Assembly (NCBI GenBank): GCA_965234365.1
Contig: OZ248345.1
Coordinates: 806,001 to 870,000 of the forward strand
DNA length: 64,000 nt
DNA from: Planktophila grossartii
GTDB taxonomy: Bacteria > Actinomycetota > Actinomycetes > Nanopelagicales > Nanopelagicaceae
Reading direction: 5' to 3'
Below are positions 42,971 to 51,125 of this stretch, in pieces. The notes under the pieces were generated by a model that had not been told where the DNA came from, made no database searches, and saw only the letters and a list, made by a program, of their open reading frames with translations. The position numbers were made by a program, and so were the translations under genes. How positions within the stretch are numbered: the stretch's first letter is position 1; each line of letters starts with the position of its first letter.

Positions 42971-44203
42971 TCAGTGAGGGGTTGAAAGCCAAGAGCGCGT
43001 TACAAGTCTGTGCATCAAAATTCCATTGATCAAGAACATCACAGCCATGATGATCCAACCTCTTTGACCCAAAGTAATGGCCATCAAGGTAACAAAAGCA
43101 GGGCCAAGAGTTCCACCGAGACCCCAACTTAACGACCAGACACCTTGGTACTGACCTTGATGTTTCTCATCGGCTAATCCAAAACCGATACTCCATGAAC
43201 CAGCAGAGCCAATGAGCTCGCCGTATACATGAACCGCGGATGCAAGGATCAATATGGCACTTGCTGTTACCGCACTAACGCCATGCGACATTGAATAGAG
43301 AATGCAGGCGATTGAGATCGCAAGGCTTGCCCGGCGATAAAGCTTTGCGCCGGCAAATACAGGGCCACTCCCCTTGCTCGCTGCTACCTGAAAGAGCATT
43401 ACGGCGACAGTGTTAACCATCATGATGACCGAAACCCACCAACGGGGAGCGGTGGTCTCTCGTACTACCCACAATGGAATTGCAACAGATTGCAGAACGA
43501 AGTGAAGTGAGTTGATGGCGTTGAGCGCCGTTGCTCCTAAGAAGCGCTTATCGCGTAACGCTTGGAAAGATATCGGTTCACCGCGTTCCACAGTTGGCTG
43601 CATATATGGCATCTTGCGGAATACATAGCCGGCGAGAATAAAAGTCACTGCATCTCCCGCAAGGAGAAGTTGATAAGCAATGGGTGTGTTAATCGCTAGC
43701 GCAATGCCGGCGAATACAGTTCCGAGGGAAATTCCGAAGTTAGTCACAGCTCTTTGATATGCACGAATTGCAACGCGTTCTTCGCCTTCGCCTAGCTTCG
43801 CGATGGTGGCCATGCGCATGGTCTGCGAAATATTGCCGAGAATTCCCATACCAATGTTGACAAGAAGAAATGGAATATAGGTATGGACAGAGAGAAGGAC
43901 AAACATCAAAGCGCCCTCTAAGACCATCGCAAGCGATGCAATATCGCGCGGGCCATACCGATCGGAGATATGTCCGGCAGGTACGCTGAATGAGAGCGCA
44001 ACTCCCCCTGCAATAGAAAGTGCAAGAGCGACCTTTGCGGGGGAAAGTCCGACGATCAAGGTGAAGTAGATAACCTCCACTGTCATAAAGAGACCGTTAC
44101 CGAAAGTATTGATGAGAGTTGAAAGGCTCATTGTTCTGCGAGCGTGGCCTTGAGGTATTGCTTGGCTCTTGATTTCAGAGGCCCACATACCTAAACGCGA
44201 CAT
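42971..44203 (-). CDS. MFS transporter
   Basis: 410 residues, 12 predicted helices. The loop 2-3 motif is GHISDRYGPRDIA, a fair match to the major-facilitator G-x3-D-R-x-G pattern. Probably drug or metabolite efflux; substrate not readable. TAAACT lies 6 bases before the ATG, which fixes the start. Divergent from nhaA with 43 bases between start codons. Confidence 0.88.
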   Translation of the reverse strand: MSRLGMWASEIKSQAIPQGHARRTMSLSTLINTFGNGLFMTVEVIYFTLIVGLSPAKVALALSIAGGVALSFSVPAGHISDRYGPRDIASLAMVLEGALMFVLLSVHTYIPFLLVNIGMGILGNISQTMRMATIAKLGEGEERVAIRAYQRAVTNFGISLGTVFAGIALAINTPIAYQLLLAGDAVTFILAGYVFRKMPYMQPTVERGEPISFQALRDKRFLGATALNAINSLHFVLQSVAIPLWVVRETTAPRWWVSVIMMVNTVAVMLFQVAASKGSGPVFAGAKLYRRASLAISIACILYSMSHGVSAVTASAILILASAVHVYGELIGSAGSWSIGFGLADEKHQGQYQGVWSLSWGLGGTLGPAFVTLMAITLGQRGWIIMAVMFLINGILMHRLVTRSWLSTPH

Positions 44204-44209
44204 CTCATT

Positions 44210-44215
44210 AGTTTA
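44210..44215 (-). promoter_or_regulatory. -10 element, leaderless start of MFS gene
   Basis: TAAACT on the minus strand, 6 bases before the ATG at 44203. Confidence 0.5.
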
Positions 44216-44234
44216 ACTTAACTGCTTGCGACGC

Positions 44235-44240
44235 TACTCT
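44235..44240 (+). promoter_or_regulatory. -10 element, leaderless start of short nhaA
   Basis: TACTCT 6 bases before the GTG at 44247; it excludes the TTG start at 44226, which lies upstream of it. Confidence 0.5.
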
Positions 44241-44246
44241 TTCACC

Positions 44247-45041
44247 GTGCTCTCCGAGATTCTGACCTTTATCTTCTTTATATTGATAGGTCTCGAAATT
44301 AGAGAAGGGCTACAACGTCCTAAGGATGCACTTCTTCCTGCAATCTCAGCACTTGGCGGAATGCTTCTGCCAGCTCTGATTTTTACTTTCTTGGTTCCGG
44401 GTTCACAGGCATGGGCAGTTTCGATGCCAACAGATGTTGCGCTGGCGATTGGAGCTCTCAGTATCTTGGGCAAGCGGGTAAACCCTGCTGTTCGACTCTT
44501 CCTTCTCACTCTTGCTGTTGCAGATGACTTCTTCTCTCTCGTTGTCATTGGAATTTTCTTCAGCGATGATCTTCACCTTGCTAGCGCCATCTACACGCTG
44601 GGAGCTGCAACTCTTGGTTTTGTACTCCCCTTCCGCCATCGACTCATTGCAATCCTTTCGCCCATCGCAACTTTCATAGTTATTCCGGTCTATATCTTTA
44701 TCAACCTTCTCACCCAACTCGATTTCTCGGTATCAACAGAGAAAATCTCAACGTCGATAGTGATTGCTCGAGTTATTGGAAAAGTCCTCGGAATCACTCT
44801 CTTTACTTATCTTGCGACCAGATTTACCAAGCTCGCACTTCCATCTGCACTTCAGATCAAAGAAATCGTCGGAATCGGATTCCTTGCGGGAATGGGACTT
44901 ACAGTTTCTATTGTGATCGCTGAAATTACACTTCAGACCGAATCAGAGTTGGCTCAAGTTCGAATGGGGCTCTTCTTTGCCGCCATCGTTTCTGGATTGT
45001 GCGGAGTACTTTGGCTTAGCCGTTTTCCTGCTTCGCTATAG
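44247..45041 (+). CDS. nhaA: Short NhaA-type Na+/H+ antiporter homologue
   Basis: 264 residues against about 390 in the family. It begins at the equivalent of helix II (FIFFILIGLEIREGL) and so lacks helix I, and the stretch that should hold helices VI-VII is replaced by a single short segment. The ion-site residues are nonetheless kept: Asp63 in PTDVALAIG, Asp93-Asp94 in AVADDFFSLVVIG, Lys179 in VIGKVLGITLF. Either a minimal antiporter or a repurposed scaffold. There is no room upstream for the missing part because the divergent MFS gene starts there. Overlaps the NCS1 gene end by 26 bases. Confidence 0.75.
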   Translation: MLSEILTFIFFILIGLEIREGLQRPKDALLPAISALGGMLLPALIFTFLVPGSQAWAVSMPTDVALAIGALSILGKRVNPAVRLFLLTLAVADDFFSLVVIGIFFSDDLHLASAIYTLGAATLGFVLPFRHRLIAILSPIATFIVIPVYIFINLLTQLDFSVSTEKISTSIVIARVIGKVLGITLFTYLATRFTKLALPSALQIKEIVGIGFLAGMGLTVSIVIAEITLQTESELAQVRMGLFFAAIVSGLCGVLWLSRFPASL

Positions 45042-46425
45042 TCGATCGAGCAACGAAGTAATATCCGACAAACCCAATAATGAGAGCGAAGAAGACTCCT
45101 AGGTTTGCGTAAGCCCAAGCTCCATCTTTTCCGCCGATGACTCCGAGGAAATATCCCTGCCACGATAGCCAGCTTGCGAATGTATTGGTGACAAATCCCC
45201 ACCCTACAAAGGTTCCGAGCGCCATAACTGCGATGGATCCCATATTCCAGGAACCATATCGACCATTCGACTTATAGAGATCTTCTTCATGGTAACTCTT
45301 ACGCATCAAGACATCGGTAACAAATATTGCAGACCAAGTAGCAATGGGTACTCCGAGAGTGATCAAGAAACCTTGGAACGGAAAGAAGAAGTCATCGGCA
45401 ATCCAGACGAAGTAGATAGTTCCGATAAGCATCAGGACCGCATCGAAGGAAGCGGCAATATGTCGCTTCACCGGCAGGCCTAGAGAGATAAGCGTTAACC
45501 CTGAAGAGTAGAGATCAAGTATCGCTCCCCCAACTAAACCGAGAATCGCAACGAGCGCGAAGATGATTAGGTACCACGTTGGAAGAATTGTTGTGAGAGC
45601 ACCAATGGGATCTGTCGCGATTGCACCAGCAAGATCTTCGCTACTACCAGAGAGCGCTGCTCCATAAATGACGAGAATAATCGGAACGATTGATGCACCG
45701 AAAACTGTCCAGCCGATCACACTTCGACTCGAGACAGTGCGCGGAAGATAGCGTGAATAGTCAGCGGCGGAGTTAACCCAGCCAAGACCAATACCTGTTG
45801 CTCCAAATATCAACGCTCCGATAAATCCTTGCAGTGAACCTGACTTCATAGAAGTGAGCTCTGCCCAATCGACCTTGGAAATAGTGAGGGCGATATAGAC
45901 AAGAGTCATCACGATTGTGATGGAGGTGAGATAACGTTGAAGTTTCATAATGACTTCGAATCCAAGAACACCTGCAGATACAGTCAGAGCGACTGAGATA
46001 ACAAATCCAATAACCATTGCAGCGTTATGGTCGAGATGGCCTACGCGTACAAAGACAGTTCCTGTTGCAAGTGTTGCAAGAGAGACGAGAACGGTCTCCC
46101 AACCGACGAAGATGAGATATGAAAGTGCACCTGGAATGAGATTTCCTTTTACGCCAAATGTTGCACGAGAGAGAACCATTGTTGGTGCATTCGATTTCTT
46201 ACCTGCAAGCGAGCTGACTCCTACTAATAAGAAAGAGAGAACTGTGCCGAGGATTGCAGCAAATGTTGCTTGCCAGAAAGAGATTCCAAATCCCAAGAAG
46301 AATGAGCCATATGAGAGTGCTAAAAGCGAAACGTTTGCACCACACCATGGCCAGAAGAGAGATGATGCTTTGCCCTGACGTTCGCTCTCGCGAATGACGT
46401 TTGTTCCGTTCAATTCAAGGTTCAT
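45016..46425 (-). CDS. NCS1 family permease, purine/cytosine type
   Basis: 469 residues, 12 helices. SYGSFFLGFGISFWQA and the central ATGIGLGWVNSAADYSRYLP, where GW..SAADYSR is the nucleobase-permease signature. Imports a nucleobase or related compound (cytosine, purine, allantoin or hydantoin); it could feed salvage with adoK. TAATCT lies 8 bases before the ATG. Confidence 0.86.
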   Translation of the reverse strand: MNLELNGTNVIRESERQGKASSLFWPWCGANVSLLALSYGSFFLGFGISFWQATFAAILGTVLSFLLVGVSSLAGKKSNAPTMVLSRATFGVKGNLIPGALSYLIFVGWETVLVSLATLATGTVFVRVGHLDHNAAMVIGFVISVALTVSAGVLGFEVIMKLQRYLTSITIVMTLVYIALTISKVDWAELTSMKSGSLQGFIGALIFGATGIGLGWVNSAADYSRYLPRTVSSRSVIGWTVFGASIVPIILVIYGAALSGSSEDLAGAIATDPIGALTTILPTWYLIIFALVAILGLVGGAILDLYSSGLTLISLGLPVKRHIAASFDAVLMLIGTIYFVWIADDFFFPFQGFLITLGVPIATWSAIFVTDVLMRKSYHEEDLYKSNGRYGSWNMGSIAVMALGTFVGWGFVTNTFASWLSWQGYFLGVIGGKDGAWAYANLGVFFALIIGFVGYYFVARSTIAKQENG

Positions 46426-46464
46426 AGCGCCGAAGATTACGCGGTTTCAATCTAGCTAGCACTC

Positions 46465-46492
46465 TTGATAGTCTTCGCGTCGGTCATAAATT
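46465..46492 (+). promoter_or_regulatory. Predicted promoter of amino acid ABC operon
   Basis: -35 TTGATA (46465-46470), 16-base spacer, -10 TAAATT (46487-46492). It gives a leader of about 28 bases. Confidence 0.4.
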
Positions 46493-46509
46493 TCCCAAGA
46501 AGCCCCTCA

Positions 46510-46530
46510 ATGAAAGGCGTGGAAAGTTGA
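46510..46530 (+). other. Six-codon mini-ORF in the leader, overlapping the next start
   Basis: ATG AAA GGC GTG GAA AGT TGA reads MKGVES-stop; its TGA overlaps the TTG start of the substrate-binding protein gene (TTGA). It could couple translation or be chance. Confidence 0.25.
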
Positions 46531-47348
46531 ATACAAAAATCAAAGTTGCTCTTGTAGCACTCGTTGCAATCGTTGCGATTGCTATTCCAGTTGTAAATGC
46601 TCAGAAGAGCTCTGGTTGCGGCCAGATTAAAGAAGGCGTCCTTACTATCGGAACTGACGATCCTGCATACGGTCCATGGTTCGATAACAACACCCCTTCA
46701 AACGGTAAGGGTTACGAAGCAGCAGTTGCGTACGCAGTTGCAGAAGAGCTCGGTTACTCAGCTGACAAGGTTGAGTGGGTCAAGGTTCCTTTCAATAAGG
46801 TAATCCAGCCAGGTTGCAAGGATTTCGACTTCGATATCAACCAGGTCTCGATCACTGATGAGCGCAAGAAGGCAGTTGACTTCTCTTCTGGCTACTACGA
46901 CGTATCTCAGACAGTCATCACTGTGAAGGGTTCAAAGATTGCTGGAGCAAAGTCCATCGCTGACCTCAAGGGCGCAAAGCTCGGAGCTCAGGTTGGAACT
47001 ACTTCCTACGCAACAATTACTGATGTCATTCAGCCAACACAGGCACCTGCAGTATTTGATACCAATGATGTTGCGAAGCAAGCTCTTGCTAATGGACAGA
47101 TCGATGGCCTCGTTGTAGATCTTCCAACCGCTTTCTACATCACAGCAGTTGACCTCGAGAACGGTCTGATCGTTGGCCAGTTCCCAGCTCAAGCTGGTGG
47201 CGAGCAGTTCGGTCTCGTACTTTCAAAGGGAAGCAAACTCACTAAGGATGTAACAGCTGCTGTTGACGCCCTTCGTGCCAATGGAACTCTTGCAAAGATT
47301 GCTGATGCTTGGCTTGCAAGCACAGTCGGCGCACCAGTTCTCAAGTAA
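46527..47348 (+). CDS. Polar amino acid ABC transporter substrate-binding protein
   Basis: 273 residues, periplasmic-binding-protein fold family 3. Signal peptide of 20 residues ending VVNA. Domain core includes DFDINQVSITDERKKAVDFS and KGAKLGAQVGTTSY, typical of glutamate/glutamine/aspartate-class binders. There is no lipobox at the end of the hydrophobic stretch, though Gram-positive binding proteins are usually lipid-anchored; the first Cys is 9 residues into the mature part. The TTG start has GGAAAG directly before it. First gene of a three-gene importer. Confidence 0.88.
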   Translation: MNTKIKVALVALVAIVAIAIPVVNAQKSSGCGQIKEGVLTIGTDDPAYGPWFDNNTPSNGKGYEAAVAYAVAEELGYSADKVEWVKVPFNKVIQPGCKDFDFDINQVSITDERKKAVDFSSGYYDVSQTVITVKGSKIAGAKSIADLKGAKLGAQVGTTSYATITDVIQPTQAPAVFDTNDVAKQALANGQIDGLVVDLPTAFYITAVDLENGLIVGQFPAQAGGEQFGLVLSKGSKLTKDVTAAVDALRANGTLAKIADAWLASTVGAPVLK

Positions 47349-47366
47349 TACTTCACTTCGTATTAC
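47345..47366 (+). promoter_or_regulatory. Intercistronic stem-loop
   Basis: GTAATAC (47345-47351) pairs perfectly with GTATTAC (47360-47366) around 8 bases, spanning the stop of the binding-protein gene. No T-run. Such hairpins protect the upstream transcript so that more binding protein than permease is made. Confidence 0.6.
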
Positions 47367-47390
47367 ATTCTTAGGAAAGCGAGAGGTCCG

Positions 47391-48239
47391 ATGACTTATC
47401 AGCCATCTGCGTTGCAACTGCAGCGCGAAGCTGCCAAGCGTCGGGCCTCTCGCCGTTCTACCTTGATCGCTCTCTCAAGTACTTTGGCTGTTGGATTCCT
47501 GCTGGTCCTAGTTATTACAGGCGCACAAGGTTATGAGATGGTGAAGAACTCTTTCTTTAACTGGCATTACGCTAAACAAGCGATGCCATCTGTATTTCAT
47601 GGCTTACTTCTTAATCTCCGCGTTTTGGTTATCGCTGAATTCTTCGTTTTACTCCTGGGATTACTCATAGCAATTGCACGAACCACAACTTCGCCAGTTC
47701 TCTACCCAGTGCGCCTCGTAGCGACGATCTATACAGATCTCTTCCGTGGACTTCCATTACTCCTGGTTTTATTGCTTGTGGGCCTTGGAATCCCAGGTCT
47801 TCGCATCAGTTGGATTCCAAATTCTGCCGTCGTGCTCGGTACCGTCGCACTCGTCCTGACCTACTCTGCGTATGTCGCAGAAGTAATTCGAGCTGGTATC
47901 GAAGGCGTTAATCCGACCCAGCGACAAGCTGCGCGCGCATTAGGGCTTACGCAATCCCAGACTCTCGAGCACGTTGTTCTGCCACAAGCTTTTCGTAATG
48001 TCACTCCCCCGCTGCTCAATGATCTCGTCTCTTTGCAGAAGGACTCAGGTCTCATCTCGGTCCTCGGAGCAGTCGATGCCATTCGTGCAGCTGGGATCCA
48101 AACCGCTCAATCATTTAACTTCACGCCCTACCTCGTTGCAGGAGCACTCTTCGTGCTTCTCACTATTCCTCTTACTCGCTTCACTGATTGGCTTACACGT
48201 AAGCAAGATGCGCGCCAACGCGCACAGGGACAGTGGTAG
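47391..48239 (+). CDS. Polar amino acid ABC transporter permease
   Basis: 282 residues. A cytoplasmic N-terminus, then five or six helices of the HisMQ type (VFHGLLLNLRVLVIAEFF). The EAA coupling loop is EVIRAGIEGVNPTQRQAARALGLT. Only one permease gene is present, so it probably acts as a homodimer. Starts 42 bases after the binding protein and 2 bases before the ATPase ATG. Confidence 0.92.
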   Translation: MTYQPSALQLQREAAKRRASRRSTLIALSSTLAVGFLLVLVITGAQGYEMVKNSFFNWHYAKQAMPSVFHGLLLNLRVLVIAEFFVLLLGLLIAIARTTTSPVLYPVRLVATIYTDLFRGLPLLLVLLLVGLGIPGLRISWIPNSAVVLGTVALVLTYSAYVAEVIRAGIEGVNPTQRQAARALGLTQSQTLEHVVLPQAFRNVTPPLLNDLVSLQKDSGLISVLGAVDAIRAAGIQTAQSFNFTPYLVAGALFVLLTIPLTRFTDWLTRKQDARQRAQGQW

Positions 48240-48241
48240 CC

Positions 48242-48988
48242 ATGAGCGCGCTCTTTGAGATCAAGAATCTTCGCAAATCTTTCGGCGAGAATCTCGTACT
48301 CGATGATGTCTCCATCAATTTTCCGGCCCAATCAGCGACTGTAATTATTGGTGCCAGCGGCTCGGGTAAGAGCACCTTGATGCGCTGCATGAACCTGCTT
48401 GAAGAGCTCAATGATGGACAGATAAACCTCGATGGAGCAGATATCTCAGCCTACGGAACAGATATCGATTCAGTCCGAGGTCAGATAGGTTCTGTATTCC
48501 AGGCCTTCAATCTCTTCCCGCATTTATCAGTAGTCGACAACATCACGCTCGCTCCTCGTTTAGTACATGGCGTCAAGAAAGATGTTGCGGATAAGAATGC
48601 GCGTAATTTGCTTCAGCGCTTTGGACTTGCAGATAAGGCTGATGAATTTCCGAATTTGCTCAGTGGTGGACAGCAACAACGTGTGGCAATTATTCGAGCC
48701 GTTGCGACCAACCCGAAGATTCTCCTTCTTGATGAGGTAACCAGCGCTCTCGATCCTGTACTCATCGCTGAGGTCTTGACCTTGATCTCGGAGCTGAAAC
48801 AAGAGGGTATGACTATGGTGATTGCAACTCACGAGATGGGCTTCGCAAAGAAGATTGCCGATAGCGTTGTGTTTCTCCACAAGGGCCGGGTCCATGAGTC
48901 AGGAACTCCAGATGCGATCTTTAGCGCACCTCAAAGCCAAGAATTGAAAGACTTCCTGAGCGCGCTACATCAAGCAGGACGTCTCTAA
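48242..48988 (+). CDS. Polar amino acid ABC transporter ATP-binding protein
   Basis: 248 residues from the ATG at 48242. Walker A GASGSGKST, signature LSGGQQQRVAI, Walker B ILLLDEVTSALD (Val replaces the usual Pro after Glu), and the switch His in ATHEMGFA. GlnQ/ArtP class. Completes the importer; the cell-envelope genes nearby are not linked to it. Confidence 0.94.
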   Translation: MSALFEIKNLRKSFGENLVLDDVSINFPAQSATVIIGASGSGKSTLMRCMNLLEELNDGQINLDGADISAYGTDIDSVRGQIGSVFQAFNLFPHLSVVDNITLAPRLVHGVKKDVADKNARNLLQRFGLADKADEFPNLLSGGQQQRVAIIRAVATNPKILLLDEVTSALDPVLIAEVLTLISELKQEGMTMVIATHEMGFAKKIADSVVFLHKGRVHESGTPDAIFSAPQSQELKDFLSALHQAGRL

Positions 48989-48992
48989 CTTT

Positions 48993-49823
48993 TTAGTCGA
49001 GGAAGAAGTCCAGCAAGAAATCCTTAGTGCCAGGTACCACTGAATACTTCTCAAGATCGGTAATACCTTCAGAGGCGAGTACTTCATCATCAACAAAGAA
49101 GTTGCCCGTGCATTCTTTAGAGTTGCGATTGAGAATGATGTAAGCCGAGTCAGAGAGAATTTCGGGAGTTCGGCAGGCTGCGGTATCTACGCCAGGAATC
49201 ATTTGAAGTGCAGCGGTATCGATTGCAGTGCGAGGCCACAGCGCATTTACTGCGATTCCGTCTCGCTTGAATTCTTCAGACATACCAAGCACACACATGC
49301 TCATTCCGTACTTCGCCATTGTGTAGGCAACGTGATTCTTAAACCATTTCGCCTTCATCGAAAGAGGAGGCGAGAGAGTCAGAATATGTGGGTTTCGGCC
49401 TGCTTCGGCTGACTCGCGTAGGTATGGGATTGCAGCTTGGGAAGTAAGGAACGTTCCACGCACATTGACGTCAAACATGAGATCAAATCGCTTAGCAGGC
49501 GTGTCTTCCGTACGAGTTAAGTTGATAGCACTTGCGTTGTTGATCAAGATATCGATGCCACCGAACTCTTTTGCTGCGAGAGCGATTGCCTCACTAATCT
49601 GATTCTCGTCACGAAGATCGCATTGGATAGGAAGAGCGGTTCCACCGGCTGCACGAATTTCTTCTGCCGCTGTATGAATTGTTCCGGGAAGCTTCGGGTT
49701 TGGATCAGATGTCTTTGCGGCAATCGCCACTGAAGCGCCATCTTGGGCTGCACGAAGTGCGATTGCTAATCCAATACCGCGCGATCCTCCGGTGATAAAA
49801 ATACGCTTACCTTGAAGTGACAT
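48993..49823 (-). CDS. Short-chain dehydrogenase/reductase (HSDL2-like)
   Basis: 276 residues. NAD(P) motif TGGSRGIG at the N-terminus, NNAS, and the active-site Tyr and Lys in YTMAK; the serine comes from the ILTLSPP segment. The extended C-terminus with WPRTAIDT matches SDRs related to hydroxysteroid dehydrogenase-like protein 2, often tied to fatty acid metabolism. Directly after the enoyl-CoA hydratase gene, so they are one operon. Confidence 0.88.
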   Translation of the reverse strand: MSLQGKRIFITGGSRGIGLAIALRAAQDGASVAIAAKTSDPNPKLPGTIHTAAEEIRAAGGTALPIQCDLRDENQISEAIALAAKEFGGIDILINNASAINLTRTEDTPAKRFDLMFDVNVRGTFLTSQAAIPYLRESAEAGRNPHILTLSPPLSMKAKWFKNHVAYTMAKYGMSMCVLGMSEEFKRDGIAVNALWPRTAIDTAALQMIPGVDTAACRTPEILSDSAYIILNRNSKECTGNFFVDDEVLASEGITDLEKYSVVPGTKDFLLDFFLD

Positions 49824-50567
49824 CTACTTTCCCTTCTTCGACATAAATTTCATAAATGCTTCGGCTGCTTCTTCGGATTGAAGTGCAAGTGCAAAGAGCT
49901 GGAACTCTGCTCGCATAACGTGCGCCACAGCATCGTGCTTATTTGCCTTCATGAGCGCCTTGGTATTCATGATGGCCTTGGGAGGTTGTTGAGCAATCTT
50001 CTCTGCGATTTCAAGCGCCTCAGTTTCAGGATCTCCTGCGATGCTTGCAATCATTCCCATCTCAAGTGCTGCATCAGCCGAGAAGGATTCTCCGGTCATA
50101 AATATCTTCGCGGCCCGCTGATATCCGACGAGCTCTGGGAATAACTTGGTTGAACCTGCCTCAGGTACTAAACCAAGAGAGGTAAAGGGCATAGAGAAAT
50201 TCGCACTTGGCGAAGCAACGACGACATCACAATGCAGCAACATTGTTGTTCCTACTCCAACTGCATTTCCCTTGACTGCGGCAAGGAGCGGCTTAGGGAA
50301 TTCGAGAAGAGAACCTAAAAACTTAGCGACATCAGAATCTGCTTCAGTGGGTGGATTGGACATGAAATCTGTAATGTCATTACCTGCTGTGAAGTGAGCA
50401 CCTTCGCTTGTAATCACTACACAACGAATTGCAGGATCTTCAGCTGATTGATTGAGGTGCTGGGCCAACTCGCCATACATGCCTCGAGTGAGTGCATTCA
50501 TCTTTTCGGGGCGGTTCAAACGAATAACAAGGGTCTGCCCATGCTGAGATGTGGTGATTTCCGTCAT
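49824..50567 (-). CDS. Enoyl-CoA hydratase/isomerase
   Basis: 247 residues, crotonase fold. Oxyanion-hole segments HFTAGNDITDF and AVKGNAVGVGTT; one catalytic Glu is in LVPEAGSTKLFPE. The Glu usually found in GIDxxE of hydratases is not obvious near GVGTTMLLHCD, so isomerase activity or a different CoA reaction is possible. Likely works with the adjacent SDR on an acyl-CoA. Confidence 0.88.
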   Translation of the reverse strand: MTEITTSQHGQTLVIRLNRPEKMNALTRGMYGELAQHLNQSAEDPAIRCVVITSEGAHFTAGNDITDFMSNPPTEADSDVAKFLGSLLEFPKPLLAAVKGNAVGVGTTMLLHCDVVVASPSANFSMPFTSLGLVPEAGSTKLFPELVGYQRAAKIFMTGESFSADAALEMGMIASIAGDPETEALEIAEKIAQQPPKAIMNTKALMKANKHDAVAHVMRAEFQLFALALQSEEAAEAFMKFMSKKGK

Positions 50568-50573
50568 TTAGGC

Positions 50574-50579
50574 ATCCTA
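50574..50579 (-). promoter_or_regulatory. -10 element, leaderless start of enoyl-CoA hydratase
   Basis: TAGGAT on the minus strand, 6 bases before the ATG at 50567. Confidence 0.45.
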
Positions 50580-50596
50580 AAGGGTGAGCAAGGCAT

Positions 50597-50625
50597 TTGA
50601 AAGGAGGTGAACAGGAGCATAATAG
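50597..50625 (+). promoter_or_regulatory. Predicted promoter of small HTH gene
   Basis: -35 TTGAAA (50597-50602), 17-base spacer, -10 TAATAG (50620-50625). The spacer contains AAGGAGGTGA, a perfect anti-16S match with no start codon at a workable distance, so it is taken as chance. Confidence 0.35.
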
Positions 50626-50652
50626 GAATATAGCAACGGAGAGGTCGCTGTA

Positions 50653-50973
50653 ATGGCTAGAGATATCACAATCACAAGTAGAGAACTGTCACCATTTGAA
50701 CAACTCGTGCTCGGTCTACTCTGCGAAGGTAAAACTAATTCAGCTATTGCGCGCGAGACCAACCACACCGAAAAAGTCATTGAAAATACCATCAGCCGTT
50801 CGGCTAAAGCTTTTGGAATTACCTCCGATGAAGATACAAACATTCGCGTTCTTTTGGCGCTTGCATTCCGCACTCATTACGGTGATGCTGCCTTCGATCG
50901 TCTCGGAGTTCCGTGTGCACACTTTGAATTAAATGGCCAGGGTCAAGCAACCTGTAATCGCGAAGTACATTAA
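50653..50973 (+). CDS. Small LuxR-type helix-turn-helix protein
   Basis: 106 residues. The HTH of the LuxR/NarL type spans about 10-75 (LSPFEQLVLGLLCEGKTNSA then IENTISRSAKAFGI); there is no receiver or ligand domain in front. The C-terminal 30 residues hold two Cys and a His (PCAHFEL...ATCNREVH), possibly a metal site. Probably a DNA-binding regulator. The next intergenic region holds repeated palindromes that might be its targets. Confidence 0.65.
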   Translation: MARDITITSRELSPFEQLVLGLLCEGKTNSAIARETNHTEKVIENTISRSAKAFGITSDEDTNIRVLLALAFRTHYGDAAFDRLGVPCAHFELNGQGQATCNREVH

Positions 50974-51003
50974 TCACTTACATTACCTGCATCACATTTT
51001 CTC

Positions 51004-51044
51004 AGGTGCTAGCACTCACCTTGCCTCTTAAGGTGCTAGCACTC
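51004..51044. repeat. Two copies of a 14-base palindromic operator-like element
   Basis: AGGTGCTAGCACTC at 51004-51017 and 51031-51044, 27 bases apart. The inner GTGCTAGCAC is a perfect 10-base palindrome. A degenerate third copy, GTGTAGCACCT, begins at 51086. The half-site TAGCACTC is like a half CIRCE element but the arrangement is not that of CIRCE. The region 50974-51125 otherwise holds only the ribosome-binding site of the next gene. Confidence 0.75.
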
Positions 51045-51125
51045 GTCTTTCTTATCCTGCACTAATTCATAGCGGTATCTAATACGTGTAGCACCTAAGA
51101 AATAGGTGGCGTAAAGGAGAGAACT

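Noticed and set aside
46510..46530. Mini-ORF MKGVES as an attenuator leader peptide
   Set aside because: It has no run of the transported or regulated amino acid and no terminator hairpin follows, so only translational coupling is considered.
50601..50610. AAGGAGGTGA as a ribosome-binding site for a hidden small gene
   Set aside because: No start codon at 5-9 bases opens a reasonable frame; it sits between a plausible -35 and -10.
51004..51044. CIRCE element for HrcA
   Set aside because: The half-site TAGCACTC is similar, but the copies are direct repeats of a compact palindrome and not TTAGCACTC-N9-GAGTGCTAA, and no chaperone gene follows.
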